From Sinosporangium siamense (lineage in GTDB: Bacteria > Actinomycetota > Actinomycetes > Streptosporangiales > Streptosporangiaceae), in contig NZ_BOOW01000041.1 of the NCBI RefSeq assembly GCF_016863435.1, positions 62,001 to 126,000 of the forward strand: 64,000 nucleotides of DNA, read 5' to 3'. Positions 9,417 through 17,513 of this stretch are shown piece by piece. Numbering within the stretch: position 1 is the first letter of the stretch; every line of letters begins with the position of its first letter. Below the pieces are notes generated by a model. The model was not told where the DNA came from and ran no database searches. It was given only the letters and a program-made list of their open reading frames with translations. The translations under genes were made by a program, and so were the position numbers.

Positions 9417-10235
9417 ATGAACTCTCCCAAGCCCGGTGCCAGCCCCGGGCTCGGTGCCAGGCTACGAAAGATACGGACAGAGCGTCGACTCTCGCTCCGT
9501 GAACTCGGTCAGCGCGCCGGATGCTCCGCCAGCCTCATCTCGCAGGTCGAACGCGGGCAGAGCGCACCCTCGGCGGGCGTGATCTACGCACTCGCCAACG
9601 AACTACAGATCTCCCTCGACTACCTGTTCGGCGTCGCCGACGCCGAACCCGCGACCGTGCCGATGCACGAGGCTCCCGCCGTACCCTGGGGCGAGTTCCC
9701 GCGCTTCGCGGCAAACCACACCGTGCACCACCCCAGCGCGGCAAACCACACAGCGCACCACCAGAGCGCGTCAAACCACTCCGCAGGAAACGGACCGGTG
9801 CCACCCCCCCCGGACCAGGCCGCCGAAGGCCCCCTGCTCACCGAGGCCCCGCGGCCGGAGGCCCCCGCGGGCCCCGCCCTGCCCCCGGCGGTGCCGGACA
9901 TCCTGCAGCGCCAGGCCACCCGCCGCACCATCGACCTGGCCAGCGGGGTGCGCTGGGAGCGGCTCACCCCGCAGGCCGACGGCAGGGTCGACTTCCTCGA
10001 AGTCGTCTACGCGCCCTTCGGGCGCTCCACCGAGTCGCACACGATGATCAGGCACGAGGGGCGTGAATATCAGCTTGTCCTGGAGGGCACCCTCCACGCC
10101 GACATCGGCTTCGAGACCTACGTCCTCGAAGCGGGCGACTCCCTGGCCTTCGACCCGTCAACCCCCCACCAATTCCGCAACATGACCGATCGCACGGTCA
10201 GGGCCGTGTCGGTCGTGGTCCACCGGGCCGACTGA
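9417..10235 (+). CDS. XRE-family regulator with C-terminal cupin domain
   Basis: A 272-aa transcription regulator. Residues ~12-66 form an XRE helix-turn-helix (LRELGQRAGCSASLISQVER), and residues ~195-268 form a cupin sensor (EGREYQLVLEGTLHADIGF, then HQFRNMTDR). Between them is a long low-complexity linker with two copies of a decapeptide (AANHTVHHPS, AANHTAHHQS) and a partial third, giving many His and Asn residues, followed by a Pro-rich stretch. The ATG at 9417 is preceded by GAGGGGG. Divergent orientation suggests it controls the transporter/amidohydrolase operon and itself (inference). Cupin-containing XRE proteins normally sense a small ligand or metal. The histidine repeat is not a usual part of the family. 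Confidence 0.92.
   Translation: MNSPKPGASPGLGARLRKIRTERRLSLRELGQRAGCSASLISQVERGQSAPSAGVIYALANELQISLDYLFGVADAEPATVPMHEAPAVPWGEFPRFAANHTVHHPSAANHTAHHQSASNHSAGNGPVPPPPDQAAEGPLLTEAPRPEAPAGPALPPAVPDILQRQATRRTIDLASGVRWERLTPQADGRVDFLEVVYAPFGRSTESHTMIRHEGREYQLVLEGTLHADIGFETYVLEAGDSLAFDPSTPHQFRNMTDRTVRAVSVVVHRAD
9711..9785 (+). repeat. 30-bp in-frame repeat coding for His-rich linker
   Basis: Two full 30-bp units (9711-9740, 9741-9770) and a partial third (from 9771) lie inside the XRE-cupin gene and encode the HTxHH-type decapeptides. Units differ at only a few positions, suggesting recent slippage. Confidence 0.8.
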
Positions 10236-10249
10236 CACCGCTCCCTCGG

Positions 10250-10288
10250 GGCCACCGGCCGCCCGGCTCACGTGCCGGACCGGTGGCC
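10250..10288. terminator. Bidirectional hairpin between convergent genes
   Basis: Arms GGCCACCGG (10250-10258) and CCGGTGGCC (10280-10288), with an inner CCGGC/GCCGG stem, fill the 60-bp gap between the regulator and P450 stops. Confidence 0.7.
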
Positions 10289-10295
10289 GGGCCCG

Positions 10296-11516
10296 TTACC
10301 AGACGAGCCGCAGCGCCCCCGGCGCCCGGTGGATCAGCGTCGGCACCATGGCGACGGGCGCGACGGGGTCCAGGCGCAGCCCCGGCAGGCGTGCCGCCAG
10401 CGTCTCCAGCGTGATCTTCACCTGCTCCCTGGCCAGATGCGATCCCGGGCACCCGTGCACACCGTGCCCGAAGGCGAGATGACGCGCCGGAGGCCGGGTG
10501 ATGTCGAACGCGTCGGGCCGCTCATAACGCGCCCCGTCCCGGTTCGCCGAGCCGAACGCCACCAGCACATGCGTCCCCGCCGGCAGCGTCGTGCCCGCCA
10601 GCGCTACCGTCCGGGTGGTAATGCGGCGGAACGCCTGCACCGCCGCGTCGTAACGCGCCGCCTCCTCCACCGCCGACGGGATCAGCTCCGGCGACGCGCA
10701 CACCGCCTCCCACTGGTCCCGGTGGTTCAGCAGGTGCAGCAGCGTGGTGCCGATGAGCGCCGTCGAGGTCAGATGCCCTGCGATCAGCAGATTTTGCAAG
10801 TTGGACACGATCTCGCCGCGCTGCTCCAGGGTGAGCTCCCCCGTGCCGGGCGCGAGCCCCAGCACCATCTCGGTGCACAGGTCCTCCCCCGGGCTCGCCC
10901 TCCGGGCACGCGCGTAGCGGTCCAGCATGTGCTGCAGATCCACCACGTCGCGCGCCGCCGCCACCTTCTCCTCGTCGGTCAGCGCGCGAAACAGCAGCGC
11001 CTCCGCCTGATAGCTGCCGTGTACGGCGAAGGCCACATCACTGGGGTCGAACCCGATCAGCCGCCCGATCACCTCCCCCGGCAGCCTGCGCGCGTAACTC
11101 GCCATCAGCTCGACCCGGCCGTCCGCCGCGAAGGCGCCGACCAGCGCCTCGGCCCTCGCACGGATGAACGGGATGATCTCGGCGACCCGGCCCGAGGACA
11201 GGCCCCTGTTGAGCGGCCGGCGGTAACGTTTGTGGGCCTCGCCGTCGGCGGTCACCACGGTCGAGCCGCCGCCGATCCCCCGGGCCAGCTCGGCGAGCAC
11301 GGCGGCGGAGGGGTGCACGTCGGCGAGCAGGGCGTTGGCCGAGGAGAAGTCCTCCGGCCTGCGCAACACCTCCCGCACGTCGGCGTGCCTGCTGACCAGC
11401 CAGGCGTCGACCTCGGGGAGGTAGGTCAGGCCCTCGGCCTCGCGGGCGCGGGCGTAGTGGGGGTAGGGGTTCGTGTACAGATCGACATACGGTGCGTCCA
11501 AAGCATCATCGGTCAC
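10296..11516 (-). CDS. Cytochrome P450 with atypical I-helix
   Basis: A 406-aa bacterial class I-type P450, soluble. The ExxR pair is Glu285-Arg288 and the haem-binding loop FGHGVHGCPGSHLAR puts the thiolate ligand at Cys356. The I-helix reads LLIAGHLTSTALIG: the residue before the conserved threonine, normally Asp or Glu (AGxD/E-T), is Leu249, so the usual acid of the acid-alcohol pair for O2 activation is missing. The GTG start has GAGAGGAAA upstream. No ferredoxin or ferredoxin reductase gene is adjacent, so redox partners must come from elsewhere. It stands as a single gene with a TGTGCAC-rich upstream region; substrate unknown. Confidence 0.94.
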   Translation of the reverse strand: MTDDALDAPYVDLYTNPYPHYARAREAEGLTYLPEVDAWLVSRHADVREVLRRPEDFSSANALLADVHPSAAVLAELARGIGGGSTVVTADGEAHKRYRRPLNRGLSSGRVAEIIPFIRARAEALVGAFAADGRVELMASYARRLPGEVIGRLIGFDPSDVAFAVHGSYQAEALLFRALTDEEKVAAARDVVDLQHMLDRYARARRASPGEDLCTEMVLGLAPGTGELTLEQRGEIVSNLQNLLIAGHLTSTALIGTTLLHLLNHRDQWEAVCASPELIPSAVEEAARYDAAVQAFRRITTRTVALAGTTLPAGTHVLVAFGSANRDGARYERPDAFDITRPPARHLAFGHGVHGCPGSHLAREQVKITLETLAARLPGLRLDPVAPVAMVPTLIHRAPGALRLVW

Positions 11517-11654
11517 GATATTTCCTCTCAGACACCCGCATACTTGATCTTCACCAACATGGTGACAGTTCGGGGTTGGGCTCGCAGCCGCTCCTATCAG
11601 GTCGGGAGATTCCCGCTGTCCCGCCTGCCGTCGGCCCCGCGGCCCGGTTCACAG

Positions 11655-11714
11655 CCCATGTGCACAAGAGCATGTACACGCGATGTGTGCCGTTGTGCAC
11701 GGCACTGCACACGG
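11655..11714. promoter_or_regulatory. TGTGCAC-rich operator-like cluster upstream of the P450
   Basis: Between the P450 start and DUF3073, GTGCAC or GTACAC boxes recur within 60 bp (ATGTGCACA at 11659, TGTACACG at 11673, TTGTGCACG near 11694). A dyad GTGCCG-N7-CGGCAC occupies 11687-11705. The rest of 11517-11989 holds no gene I can support. Confidence 0.4.
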
Positions 11715-11767
11715 GTGGCGCTACCGTCGTCCTCACTGCCCGGCAGAGCAAATCGTGAAATGGCAAA

Positions 11768-11806
11768 TTGCGAGATTCTTTAACTCGCAAGACTGTTGGG
11801 TAGAGT
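11768..11806 (+). promoter_or_regulatory. Palindrome and probable -10 box upstream of DUF3073
   Basis: TTGCGAG (11768-11774) and CTCGCAA (11784-11790) are perfect arms around a 9-bp A/T-rich spacer. TAGAGT at 11801-11806 resembles an actinobacterial -10 element and the palindrome would overlap its -35 region. Confidence 0.4.
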
Positions 11807-11989
11807 GTTGCTCTGTCGGCGGATAGCGGTTTGCGCGGGCGGCGGCACCTCGGGCCCGATGGCCACTCTGATGGCCACCGAGGGCGGCCCGGCAGGCGGC
11901 AGCCAGACGGCAATGCACAGGAGCGCTCCGGTTGCGCCGGTCGCGCGTGGGGATGGGCCGGGCACGGCCCAGACGAAGGAGTGGAGTCC

Positions 11990-12163
11990 ATGGGGCGAGG
12001 CCGAGCCAAGGCGAAGCAAACGAGGGTGGCTCGCAAGCTCAAATATGACAGCCATGTCATAGATCTCGATTCGCTCCGTCAGGAGCTCAACGTAGACGTA
12101 GCCGAGGACTCCGAGCCGGACGACGACGTCCAGGCACCGGTTGACAGACAGGAAGGCCGATAA
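11990..12163 (+). CDS. DUF3073 domain protein
   Basis: A 57-aa small protein starting MGRGRAKAKQTRVARKLKYD, matching the conserved DUF3073 N-terminus found across actinobacteria. It is basic at the front and acidic at the end (DVAEDSEPDDDVQ). The ATG follows AAGGAGTGGAG with good spacing. Its function is not known; the basic KAKQT region suggests nucleic-acid contact (inference). It lies 133 bp upstream of the ArsR gene on the same strand and may share its transcript. Confidence 0.9.
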   Translation: MGRGRAKAKQTRVARKLKYDSHVIDLDSLRQELNVDVAEDSEPDDDVQAPVDRQEGR

Positions 12164-12296
12164 CCCACCTGTGTTCCGCGGACCCCTCCGTCGTCTCCGG
12201 GCCGCCGCCTGGCACACGGAGGGTCCGCAGGGACGCCGAAGGCCAGGAGCCTCCGGGATTCACCCCGTCCCATCGGGGCATGGAAAGGAGATCGTA

Positions 12297-12647
12297 TTGA
12301 CCACGCCGCTCTACCAGTTGAAGGCCGAGTTCTTCAAAACGCTCGGCCACCCCGCGCGCATACGGGTGCTGGAGTTGCTGAGCGAGCGTGATCACTCGGT
12401 CTCGGAGCTGCTCCCCGAGGTGGGCATCGAGGCCGCCCACCTCTCCCAGCAACTGGCGCTGCTGCGCCGGTCGAACCTCGTGGTGTCCCGCAAAGAGGGC
12501 TCCACCGTGCATTACTCCCTGACCAGCCCGCTGGTGGCCGATCTGCTGGACATGGCCCGGCAGATCCTCACCGAGATGTTGTCGGGCCAGGCGGAGATGC
12601 TGCACGACCTGCGGGCGACCCCCCGCGCCACCTCGGCTCGCCACTAG
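12297..12647 (+). CDS. ArsR/SmtB-family transcription regulator
   Basis: A 116-aa winged-helix regulator (FFKTLGHPARIRVLELLSER, then HLSQQLALLRRSNLVVSRKEGSTVHYSL). The start is taken as TTG at 12297, which has AAAGGAG six bases upstream; no in-frame ATG or GTG lies nearer, and the nearby ATG at 12280 is out of frame. The ELCVC-type metal-binding motif of arsenic sensors is absent from the recognition helix, so the inducer is not a classical As/Cd site. No neighbouring metal-transport gene is seen. The target is unknown. Confidence 0.9.
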   Translation: MTTPLYQLKAEFFKTLGHPARIRVLELLSERDHSVSELLPEVGIEAAHLSQQLALLRRSNLVVSRKEGSTVHYSLTSPLVADLLDMARQILTEMLSGQAEMLHDLRATPRATSARH

Positions 12648-12745
12648 CGAACCGCACTACTCTTGATCATCGAGGGGGACCTCCAACCGCGAGGCCTCCG
12701 CCGTACTCCTGCGCGGGGAGACGGGCCGGTGTGAAGAGGCGGCAC

Positions 12746-14599
12746 TCACCCCCGGCCCTCGCCGGCCTCGCCCTCATCACCCGCGTCGTCCCCGTCCTTC
12801 TCGTCGTCCCCGTCCTCCTCGCTGAGCACGACCGAGGCGAGGTTCAGCACGTCCGGCACGACGTCCGGGGTGACGCGGACGAGCAGGGCGAGGTTCGGCA
12901 GGATGGTCACAGGACGCGAGCCCGCGGCGTCGAAGGCGGCCATGAAACGCCAGCCCACTAGGCCGGCCACCTCGGCCCGCACCTCGGGCCGCACCCAGGC
13001 GGTCGCGACGAGGGCGAACAGCGCCGCCTCGCTGATCCAGTCCTCGGGCCCGAAGGCGAGATCGACGAGCACCTCCCGCCGGGTCGAGCTCTCCCACGGC
13101 TCCTCGGGCCGGAGGTGGGCGATGCCGAGGCAGGCCCACGCCTGCACCGCGCGGATCCACGTCGGCCACCCGACCGGCTCCACATAGGGCGACTCCGGCG
13201 GATGCACGAGCACACCCAGAAGGTCCGCGAGGCCGGCGTCGGCGAGTGCGGCGGCGTGGTTGTAGGCGGCGGGCAGGTGAGGCCACCGCTGTTCGGCCAG
13301 CCGCGCCACCGCGTCGCTCACGTCCGGCGCGGGCGGGCCGGCCATGGGGTGGGCCACATTGCCGGTGTAGCTCCACACGCGCCGGGTGACGTTCTTCACC
13401 GGCCCGTGGAAGTAGACCTCGGGCACGGTGAGCCGCGGGTCGGGGTCGAGCACGGCGTCGACCTCCACCTCGAGCCGGGGCAGGGCGCGGCGCACGGCGA
13501 GCAGCGCGCTCGGCGGCTCCAGCACCGATAAGGACACGGTATCGGTCCAGGTGGCGGTGTCGACCCCCTGCTCCACCACCCTGAACATCAACGCGGTCAG
13601 CGCCTCGCCGGGCGCGGGCAGCGGCCCCAGCCAGAAGGACCGGCGCGAGCACATGGCCAGCACGTCGCCGGCGTGCCGGTTGCCGGGGTTCCTGCGCAGA
13701 TAGTCGGCCAGTGCGACGAGGTGGCGCAGATCCTGGTCCATGCCGTACCTCAGGCTGCACGCCGTGGGGAACGCGCTCTCATGCTCGGGCTCGACGGCGA
13801 GCGCCCGCTCGACCCACGCCAGCGCGTCCTCGTGCCTGCCGCTGAGCTCCAGCAGCTCGGCGATGTCGGTGAACAGCGCATAGTTGTCGGGCTGGTGCGT
13901 GAGCGCCTGCACCATGGCGCGCTCGGCGCTGTCCCACTCCCCCAGGTTGCGATAGGCATAACCGAGCGCGAGCGACGCCTCGAACGACGGCCGCATCCGC
14001 TCCGACCGCAGCGCCAGCTCGACCGCCTCCTTGGGCTCCCCCACCCGCCGCGCGAGCAGCGACGCCACCCAGAGCACCGTCGCACTGTCCGGGTGCGCCG
14101 CGGCCGCCTCGCGCATCAGCGCCATGTACGGCATGAGCGCCGGCCTGCCTTCCTCCCGGACCGGGTCGGCGAGTGCCGGGAGAAGCCCGCTGATCGCGAG
14201 GCACAGGTGATCCGGTGCGATCTTCGTCGCCAGCTCGGCGTCGAGAACCCACGGCACGTGCGCGAACCGGGCGGCGGGCTCGTGCCGCTGGGCCTGCACC
14301 AGCAGGTCGAGCGCGTCGGAGTGCCGGCCCAGCGAGGCGAGCACGTGGGCGCGGGCGACGACCGTGCCGAGGAAGGTGCGCTCCTCCAGCGCGAAGAGCT
14401 CCAGCCCGCCGTCCGGGTGGGAGGCGAGCAGGGCGAGCAGTTCGTGCGCCTCGGGAAGTGTCGGCTCGTGCAGCAGGGCGTCGGCGACGTGCTGGGCGGC
14501 GTGCGCGAGGTCTCCGCTGTCGAGGGCGAGCAGAGCCATGCTCACCTCCCCTTCGGCCTCCAGGCGGGGATCGTCGACGCCCTCGTGCGCATGTGCCAT
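12746..14599 (-). CDS. Tetratricopeptide-repeat protein
   Basis: A 617-aa cytoplasmic protein. The N-terminal two thirds consist of degenerate TPR-like helical repeats (for example DALDLLVQAQRHEPAARFAHV, SLALGYAYRNLGEWDSAERA and LLELSGRHEDALAWVERALA), a protein-protein interaction scaffold. The C-terminal third is not recognised and ends in a very acidic tail (EEDGDDEKDGDDAGDEGE). The ATG at 14599 follows CTGGAGTG; the open frame upstream of it has no family similarity that I can see. No enzymatic domain was found. It is convergent with the ArsR gene. Confidence 0.8.
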   Translation of the reverse strand: MAHAHEGVDDPRLEAEGEVSMALLALDSGDLAHAAQHVADALLHEPTLPEAHELLALLASHPDGGLELFALEERTFLGTVVARAHVLASLGRHSDALDLLVQAQRHEPAARFAHVPWVLDAELATKIAPDHLCLAISGLLPALADPVREEGRPALMPYMALMREAAAAHPDSATVLWVASLLARRVGEPKEAVELALRSERMRPSFEASLALGYAYRNLGEWDSAERAMVQALTHQPDNYALFTDIAELLELSGRHEDALAWVERALAVEPEHESAFPTACSLRYGMDQDLRHLVALADYLRRNPGNRHAGDVLAMCSRRSFWLGPLPAPGEALTALMFRVVEQGVDTATWTDTVSLSVLEPPSALLAVRRALPRLEVEVDAVLDPDPRLTVPEVYFHGPVKNVTRRVWSYTGNVAHPMAGPPAPDVSDAVARLAEQRWPHLPAAYNHAAALADAGLADLLGVLVHPPESPYVEPVGWPTWIRAVQAWACLGIAHLRPEEPWESSTRREVLVDLAFGPEDWISEAALFALVATAWVRPEVRAEVAGLVGWRFMAAFDAAGSRPVTILPNLALLVRVTPDVVPDVLNLASVVLSEEDGDDEKDGDDAGDEGEAGEGRG

Positions 14600-14672
14600 C
14601 GGACACTCCAGGTAGATCGCAACTACGATCTTCCACGATCCCACAGCGGACTCGCCGCCAGACGTGAAACAA

Positions 14673-14706
14673 CCGGGTACACCCTCGCAATCGCGGGTGT
14701 ACCCGG
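14673..14706. promoter_or_regulatory. 12-bp inverted repeat upstream of the TPR gene
   Basis: Perfect arms CCGGGTACACCC and GGGTGTACCCGG around a 10-nt loop, 74 bp upstream of the TPR start and downstream of serine hydrolase 1. It may be an operator for the TPR gene or the terminator of the hydrolase transcript. Confidence 0.5.
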
Positions 14707-14807
14707 TGTTTCCCGGGATCGGACCGGGTTGTGGAGCGGCTGCCGGGTGGCGGGGGGCATGGGCTCCGCCGGCCGTGAGGCGGGTCCTTCCCGGGGGTCG
14801 CGCCCTG

Positions 14808-14851
14808 CCCTCCGGCTTTGAGATCGGGGCCCTCCGGCTTTGAGATCGGGC
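14808..14851. repeat. 22-bp tandem duplication
   Basis: Two adjacent copies of a 22-bp unit starting CCCTCCGGCTTTGAGATCGG, differing only at the last base, in the spacer just after serine hydrolase 1. The rest of 14600-14900 holds no gene. Confidence 0.8.
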
Positions 14852-14900
14852 CGAGGATCCCTCCGCCGCCTTCCCGAGCCCGGATGGCCCGGCCCGGTGA

Positions 14901-16238
14901 CTAGGAGACGCGGGGCAGGGACCGGCTGTTGAACAAATGGGTCGCCTTGCCGTCCACGACCGTGAACACCACAGGACGGTCACTCTCGACGTCGAGGAAG
15001 ACGTGATCGTGGACGTGCACGTAGCGGGACGTCGACGGCTCCATCCCCAACTTGGCGGCCAGCTCGCCCGGAGTGAGCGTCACCTTGAGCGCGCCGCCGT
15101 CGCCGACGATGTCGTAGCGCATGGCCGGGCTCTCGAAGCCACCGACATAGGGCGCGGTGTCGACCGACTGCGGGTCCGCCGGCGGCACCAGGCGAGCCGG
15201 CGGCGTCAGTTTCGCGATCCCGGCGATCAGGTCCCGCATGTCGGCGAAGACCTTCCCGGCGTCCTCACTGTTGACGGCCAGCGCCATGACCACACCGGTC
15301 TCAGGGGCGATCCACCAGGTGGTGGCGTTCCCGGTGGTGCCGCCGTCGTGCCCGTAGGCCCCGCCGCCCCACCCGAGGAGCCCGATCCCGAGCCCCCACT
15401 GAGCGTCGAGCCCCGGCAGCGGCGGCACGTCGACGTTCGGCGTGAGCATGGCGCGGACCGACTCCTCCGACAACACCCGGGTGCCGTCCTCGGCGACGCC
15501 GCCCGCCATCAGCATCCGCCCGAACCGCACGAGCTCCCGCGGAGCCAGGCACAACGTCGACCCCGCCGGCGCGTTACTGCGCGGCGCGAGCCACGGCCGG
15601 AGCACCTTGTTGCCCTCCGGCGTCCTGCCGTGCCCGGCCGCCGCGCGGAACAACACCGTCTCCTCCGGCAGCAGGCCGATGTGCGTGCACCCGAGCGGAG
15701 TGGCGAGATACTTGCGCATGGCCTCCTCCCAGGTGCAGCCGCGCAATCTGGCGACGATCGCGCCAAGCACCACATAGCCCGAGTTGCAGTAGGAGAACGC
15801 GGTGCCCGGCGGGTCGATCTGCTTGAGATCTCCGAGCGACTTCACATAGAGATCGACAGAGTCGTCCCCCCGCCCGGTGTCGGTGAAGATGTCACCGTCG
15901 AACCCACCGGTGTGCGTGAGCAGGTGCCGTACGGTGACCCGCGCGGCGGCCTCCTCGTCACCGAGCACGAACTCGGGAAGGTAGGCGCGCACCGGCTGAT
16001 CGAGGTCGAGCAGCCCTTCGTCGACGAGCTGCATGATGAGCACGGACGTCCACACCTTGGTGGTGGAACCGACCTGGTGAAGAGCGTCGACGGTGGCCTC
16101 CACCCCGGTCTCGACGTTCAACACCCCGGTGGCCGCCTCCAGCGTCTCGCCACCGGCGTAGACGGCGATAGACGCGGCCGGCACGCCGTGCGCGGCGACG
16201 GATGTCTCCAAGGCCTTAAGCAGCTCATCGCGTGTCAT
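14901..16238 (-). CDS. Beta-lactamase-fold serine hydrolase 1 (class C/EstB type)
   Basis: A 445-aa serine hydrolase of the class C beta-lactamase/PBP4* family. Ser58 and Lys61 form the SxxK motif (VGSTTKVW), Tyr150-Cys-Asn152 the YxN motif, and GHDGG the third active-site element. No signal peptide is visible, so it appears cytoplasmic, unlike true beta-lactamases. The C-terminal ~100 residues form a separate beta-rich domain ending in THLFNSRSLPRVS, shared with the two paralogues downstream. Family members act as esterases, D-aminopeptidases or transesterases; the substrate here is unknown. A 19-bp palindrome lies 76 bp upstream and is shared with the paralogous operon. Confidence 0.9.
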   Translation of the reverse strand: MTRDELLKALETSVAAHGVPAASIAVYAGGETLEAATGVLNVETGVEATVDALHQVGSTTKVWTSVLIMQLVDEGLLDLDQPVRAYLPEFVLGDEEAAARVTVRHLLTHTGGFDGDIFTDTGRGDDSVDLYVKSLGDLKQIDPPGTAFSYCNSGYVVLGAIVARLRGCTWEEAMRKYLATPLGCTHIGLLPEETVLFRAAAGHGRTPEGNKVLRPWLAPRSNAPAGSTLCLAPRELVRFGRMLMAGGVAEDGTRVLSEESVRAMLTPNVDVPPLPGLDAQWGLGIGLLGWGGGAYGHDGGTTGNATTWWIAPETGVVMALAVNSEDAGKVFADMRDLIAGIAKLTPPARLVPPADPQSVDTAPYVGGFESPAMRYDIVGDGGALKVTLTPGELAAKLGMEPSTSRYVHVHDHVFLDVESDRPVVFTVVDGKATHLFNSRSLPRVS

Positions 16239-16313
16239 TCACCGATCTCCTCACACCCATGCGCCTCCGCCTGCCCCTCGCCCGCCCGGCGCGGTAAAGC
16301 AGCGGAGAACTTC

Positions 16314-16332
16314 TAACGTGTGCTGCACGTTA
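16314..16332. promoter_or_regulatory. Operator copy 1 (TAACGTG-N5-CACGTTA)
   Basis: Perfect 7-bp arms in TAACGTGTGCTGCACGTTA. It is 16/19 identical to the palindrome at 20400-20418 between serine hydrolase 3 and its divergent TetR gene. Confidence 0.75.
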
Positions 16333-16430
16333 TCCGCGCCCATTCAACCCGGACAATGGACGATCCCCCAAATGCACCGCCCACTTTCGTCCACCCGGAC
16401 ATGCCCCCACCACTCTGCCCCACAGGCTCC

Positions 16431-16871
16431 TCAGCATGCCGCCGCCGCTCGGCGGAGCAGGGGTTCGGCGGTCGCACGCAGTTCGTCGCTGAACGGCGCG
16501 GGCCGCAGTGTGGCCGGGTCCAGATTGACGTTGACGCGATAGCCCTCGGCGTGCACCACCGCGCGATCGGCCGACAGCACGCGGAAGCCGTAGACGCCGC
16601 TGGTGCGGCCCATGCGCTCGATCCAGAAGTGCACTAGCGCCGCGCCCGCCCCCGCGATGGGCACGTTGTAGGTCACCTTGAACTCGCGCACGGCCAGGAA
16701 CACGTCCTTGAACGCCGACCCGGCCGGATCCGGAGCCCAGCCCAGGCGCTGCCAGTAGGCCCCGATCGCCCGCTCGACCAGCAAGGCGTACCGGGAGTTG
16801 TGCAGCAGACCCATGGCGTCGAGATCGTCGAAATACACCTGGACCGGTTCGTGCACGCCGTCTTCACTCAT
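16431..16871 (-). CDS. Hotdog-fold acyl-CoA thioesterase (4HBT)
   Basis: A 146-aa thioesterase of the 4-hydroxybenzoyl-CoA thioesterase family. The N-terminal VQVYFDDLDAMGLLHNSRYA contains the typical D-x-x-G-x-x-H/N-N active-site segment, followed by the hotdog helix and the beta strands AGAGAALVHFWIERM. It hydrolyses acyl-CoA or aryl-CoA thioesters in the cytoplasm. The ATG at 16871 follows GGAGGATTGATC. It starts 2 nt after the stop of the TetR gene upstream, so the two form an operon, and the repressor probably responds to an acyl-CoA or related ligand (inference). Confidence 0.9.
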   Translation of the reverse strand: MSEDGVHEPVQVYFDDLDAMGLLHNSRYALLVERAIGAYWQRLGWAPDPAGSAFKDVFLAVREFKVTYNVPIAGAGAALVHFWIERMGRTSGVYGFRVLSADRAVVHAEGYRVNVNLDPATLRPAPFSDELRATAEPLLRRAAAAC

Positions 16872-16873
16872 GA

Positions 16874-17506
16874 TCAATCCTCCGGGAGAAGCGTCGGGTC
16901 GGGACATAGCGCGCGCAGGCGTTGCAGTACGGCGCGGCGAGCGTGCACAAGGGAGGCCGGCCCGTCGGCCAGGCGGGAGTGGATGATCACCATCTCCCCG
17001 AGGGCGTCGATCTCGTAGGCGAGCTGGGCCACCTCCACGCTCTCGGCGAGCTCGCCCAGAGCCATGGCCTCCGCCACCTGCCGCCGGATGAACTCCTGCC
17101 ACTCGCGCATGGCGCGCGCGACGCGATCGCGCAACGTCCCGGGCCGGTCGTCGACCTCGGCCTGAACGGCGAAGAAGAAGCACCCCCCGGGAAGCACGCC
17201 CTCGCCGTAGAACCTCAGCCGCGCCTCGTGCAGCGCGAACAGCCGCCGCACCCCGGCCGGGGCCTGCATAGCGGGCACCACCACCCGCTCGGTCCACTGA
17301 CGACTGGCCCACTCCACGGCATCGAGCTGTAGTTGCTCCTTGTCACGCCAGTGGGCAAAAAATCCGGACTTGCTGGTGCCGGTCGCCGCCGCCAGTCGCC
17401 CCAGGGAGAGTCCGTCCAACCCTTCGACGGAGGCCAGGCCCACCGCTTGTTCGAGGATCGCCTCGCGGCTGCGCAACCCGCGCAGCCGCCGACCGTCTTG
17501 TGTCAT
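16874..17506 (-). CDS. TetR-family regulator (thioesterase operon)
   Basis: A 210-aa repressor. The N-terminal HTH covers residues ~12-60 (LGRLAAATGTSKSGFFAHWRD); the C-terminal ligand domain carries the motif YGEGVLPGGCFFFAVQAEVDD. It precedes the thioesterase gene by 2 nt. A 32-bp imperfect palindrome ends 8 bp upstream of its start codon, consistent with autoregulation of the two-gene operon. Confidence 0.93.
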   Translation of the reverse strand: MTQDGRRLRGLRSREAILEQAVGLASVEGLDGLSLGRLAAATGTSKSGFFAHWRDKEQLQLDAVEWASRQWTERVVVPAMQAPAGVRRLFALHEARLRFYGEGVLPGGCFFFAVQAEVDDRPGTLRDRVARAMREWQEFIRRQVAEAMALGELAESVEVAQLAYEIDALGEMVIIHSRLADGPASLVHARRAVLQRLRALCPDPTLLPED

Positions 17507-17513
17507 GGACGCA

